This document shows positions 14,664 to 16,302 of a stretch of DNA of 16,302 nt, piece after piece. Source of the stretch: Mycolicibacterium porcinum (GTDB lineage Bacteria > Actinomycetota > Actinomycetes > Mycobacteriales > Mycobacteriaceae); assembly GCA_001942045.1 (NCBI GenBank), contig MSTD01000078.1, positions 1 through 16,302 on the forward strand, written 5' to 3'. The notes below the pieces were generated by a model. The model saw nothing but the letters and a program-made list of their open reading frames with translations, did not search any database and was not told the origin of the DNA. Both the position numbers and the translations under genes were made by a program. Position 1 is the first letter of the stretch. Each line of letters starts with the position of its first letter.

Positions 14664-16182
14664 TCCGCTCTTACGGCTCGCACTGGAGCTGCTGCGGCCC
14701 CGGTTGAGTCGACTGATTCTGGCCAGCGTCCTCGGTGTCCTGTCACTGGGCAGCGCGCTGGCCCTGGCGGGTGTCTCGGCATGGTTGATCACCCGGGCCT
14801 GGCAGATGCCGCCGATCCTGGACTTGTCGGTGGCCGTGGTCGCGGTACGGGCCCTGGGCATCTCACGCGGGGTCCTTGGATACTGCCAGCGACTGGCCGC
14901 CCATGACACGGCGTTGCGTGCGGCCGCGAATGCCCGCACCGGCCTGTACCGCAAGCTCGCCACCGGACCGGACGACGACGCGACGCGGTTGCCCTGCGGT
15001 GAATTGGTGGCCCGGGTCGGCAGCTCGGTCGATGAACTCGCCGACGTGGTGGTGCGTTCGGTGCTGCCGATCGTGGTGGCCACGGTGCTCGGTTGCGTAG
15101 CCGTCGGTGTCATCGCGCTCATCTCGCCGAGTGCCGCCGCTGTCCTGGGAGTGTGCCTGTTGATCGCCGGAGCGGTGGCGCCGGCGATCACAGCCCGGGC
15201 AGCAGCCGCAGCGGAATCCGTTGCGGTTCAATACCGGAGTGACCGCGATGCGGCGACGATGCTCGCCCTCGAATATGCCCCGGAGTTGAGGGTCAGCGGA
15301 CGCCTCGACGATGTGATCGCCACCGCGCAACGTCATCACCGCGACTGGGGACGGGCCGCTGACCGTGCCGCGGCACCCGCAGCACTCGCCGCTGCCATGC
15401 CCAGCATCGCCATCGGAGCCAGTGTCCTCGGTGCCGTCGTCGCGGGCATCGCGCTGGCCCCCACGACGGCGCCGACGACCTTGGCCATCCTCATGTTGTT
15501 GCCGTTGTCCGCCTTCGAGGCCACCACTGCCCTTCCCGACGCTGCCGTCGGGCTCACCAAATCCCGCATCGCCGCCCGCCGTCTGCTCCGACTCACCGAA
15601 AGCGACTCCGGAGCGCGCCGACGCTCCACGGTTCCTCCCGTCGATGTGCCTGCCGGCAGTCGGCTCGCCGTCGTCGGCCCGAGCGGATCGGGCAAAACCA
15701 CGCTGCTGATGGCCATGGCCGACCAGTTGAACGGAAGCTCCAGGCGCGCCGCATTTTTCGCCGAAGACGCACACATCTTCGAGACCACGGTGCGCGATAA
15801 TCTGCTCGTGGTCCGCGGGGACGCCACCGACGCCGAACTGCTGTCCGCCATCGAGCGTGTCGGCCTCACCGCTTGGCTGGCGGGCCTGCCCGACGGGCTG
15901 TCGACCGTATTGGAGGGCGGCCACACCGCGGTGTCGGCCGGCCAGCGGCGCCGCCTGCTGCTGGCCAGGGTGCTGCTATCCGATTTCTCCGTCGTCCTGC
16001 TCGATGAGCCCACCGAGAACCTCGATGCCGCGGACGGACAACGGATACTCTCCGAAATCCTCACTCCCGGCGATTGGTTCGCCGCCGAGCGCACCGTCGT
16101 CGTCGCCACCCACCACCTACCGGACACACTCGACTGCCCCGTCGTCCGTTGTCCACAACCCGGTGCCGCGATCGGCGAGTAG
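14650..16182 (+). CDS. cydC: CydDC ABC transporter subunit CydC
   Basis: The partner of CydD. The 510-residue protein starts at ATG 14650 inside the cydD end, which implies translational coupling; TTG 14638 would add four residues. The membrane domain is about 20-300, with the typical CydC opening LLRPRLSRLILASVLGVLSL and AGVSAWLITRAWQMPPILDL. The ATPase domain has Walker A GPSGSGKTT at 343-351, a changed signature VSAGQ at 428-432, Walker B VVLLDE at 448-453 and switch H488 (ATHHL). Two oddities: only 22 residues separate the Walker A lysine from the Q-loop position, against about 40 in typical exporters, so the region between appears shortened, and the Q-loop residue is E372 (FAEDAHIF) rather than Gln. 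The rest looks intact, so this is probably a lineage trait of a less active ATP site rather than damage. Confidence 0.95.
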   Translation: MFRRDPLLRLALELLRPRLSRLILASVLGVLSLGSALALAGVSAWLITRAWQMPPILDLSVAVVAVRALGISRGVLGYCQRLAAHDTALRAAANARTGLYRKLATGPDDDATRLPCGELVARVGSSVDELADVVVRSVLPIVVATVLGCVAVGVIALISPSAAAVLGVCLLIAGAVAPAITARAAAAAESVAVQYRSDRDAATMLALEYAPELRVSGRLDDVIATAQRHHRDWGRAADRAAAPAALAAAMPSIAIGASVLGAVVAGIALAPTTAPTTLAILMLLPLSAFEATTALPDAAVGLTKSRIAARRLLRLTESDSGARRRSTVPPVDVPAGSRLAVVGPSGSGKTTLLMAMADQLNGSSRRAAFFAEDAHIFETTVRDNLLVVRGDATDAELLSAIERVGLTAWLAGLPDGLSTVLEGGHTAVSAGQRRRLLLARVLLSDFSVVLLDEPTENLDAADGQRILSEILTPGDWFAAERTVVVATHHLPDTLDCPVVRCPQPGAAIGE

Positions 16183-16192
16183 CCTCACAGGC

Positions 16193-16302
16193 ATGACCGA
16201 CGAGCGATCCAACCCGCCCGGGTCTGACGAGCCGCAGCCGGCCGGACCTCCCCCGCCACCGGCGTACCCTTACGGGCCGCCCCCAGGCGCGTATCCCGGG
16301 GC
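16193..16302 (+). CDS. Proline-rich protein, N-terminal fragment (cut by window end)
   Basis: An ATG 10 bases after the cydC stop opens a frame that stays open to the window end, 36 complete codons. The peptide begins MTDERSNPPGSDEPQPAG and continues with proline runs and YPYGPPPGAYPG. Such hydrophilic Pro/Gly/Tyr-rich N-termini precede membrane domains in many mycobacterial proteins (RDD, DUF4190 and similar families), but the family cannot be named from this fragment. The ribosome-binding site is only a close AGG. It may be the last gene of the cyd transcript. Confidence 0.6.
   Translation, partial: MTDERSNPPGSDEPQPAGPPPPPAYPYGPPPGAYPG

Overview
The window is GC-rich chromosomal DNA from a mycobacterium, most likely a rapid grower of the Mycolicibacterium type. 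The basis is gene content and order recalled from memory: an Rv1625c-type membrane adenylate cyclase, a Dps2-type ferritin, an Rv1624c-type membrane protein and a cydA-cydB-cydD-cydC operon. No phage, IS element, tRNA, rRNA or CRISPR array was seen. All genes look intact except the two cut by the window edges.

Layout from left to right. (1) 1-492, minus: the N-terminal part of an exported low-complexity protein of unknown function, with a 19-bp perfect inverted repeat in its coding sequence at the window edge. (2) 493-699: divergent intergenic region with overlapping inverted repeats. (3) 700-1986, plus: class III adenylate cyclase with a six-helix membrane anchor. (4) 1983-9658: eight minus-strand genes, transcribed right to left. 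These are an amino-acid ABC transporter (binding lipoprotein, permease, ATPase), a rhodanese-type sulfurtransferase, a membrane histidine kinase with its NarL/LuxR response regulator, a DUF2339 polytopic membrane protein, and a Dps2-like mini-ferritin with its own palindromic operator candidate. (5) 9659-9832: divergent promoter region with repeated TAAC motifs resembling GlnR boxes. (6) 9833-16182, plus: an HdeD/DUF308 membrane protein, then cydA, cydB, cydD and cydC, which encode cytochrome bd quinol oxidase and its ABC assembly transporter. (7) 16193-16302, plus: the start of a proline-rich protein cut by the window end.

How the parts relate. CydAB is the terminal oxidase used under low oxygen, respiratory inhibition or oxidative stress, and CydDC is needed to assemble it. 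The cyclase makes cAMP, and in mycobacteria the cAMP receptor CRP is known to act on cyd expression. A weak CRP-like site and a better palindrome lie in front of cydA. In M. tuberculosis the cyclase and the HdeD-like gene are neighbours (Rv1625c/Rv1624c). Here they are separated by the eight-gene minus-strand block, which looks like a nutrient-uptake and stress module present in this lineage and absent from the tuberculosis lineage. No clearly new multi-gene system was found. The most useful leads are the candidate regulatory sites, the CydD start problem, the compact CydC ATPase domain, and the pairing of an amino-acid importer with a sulfurtransferase.
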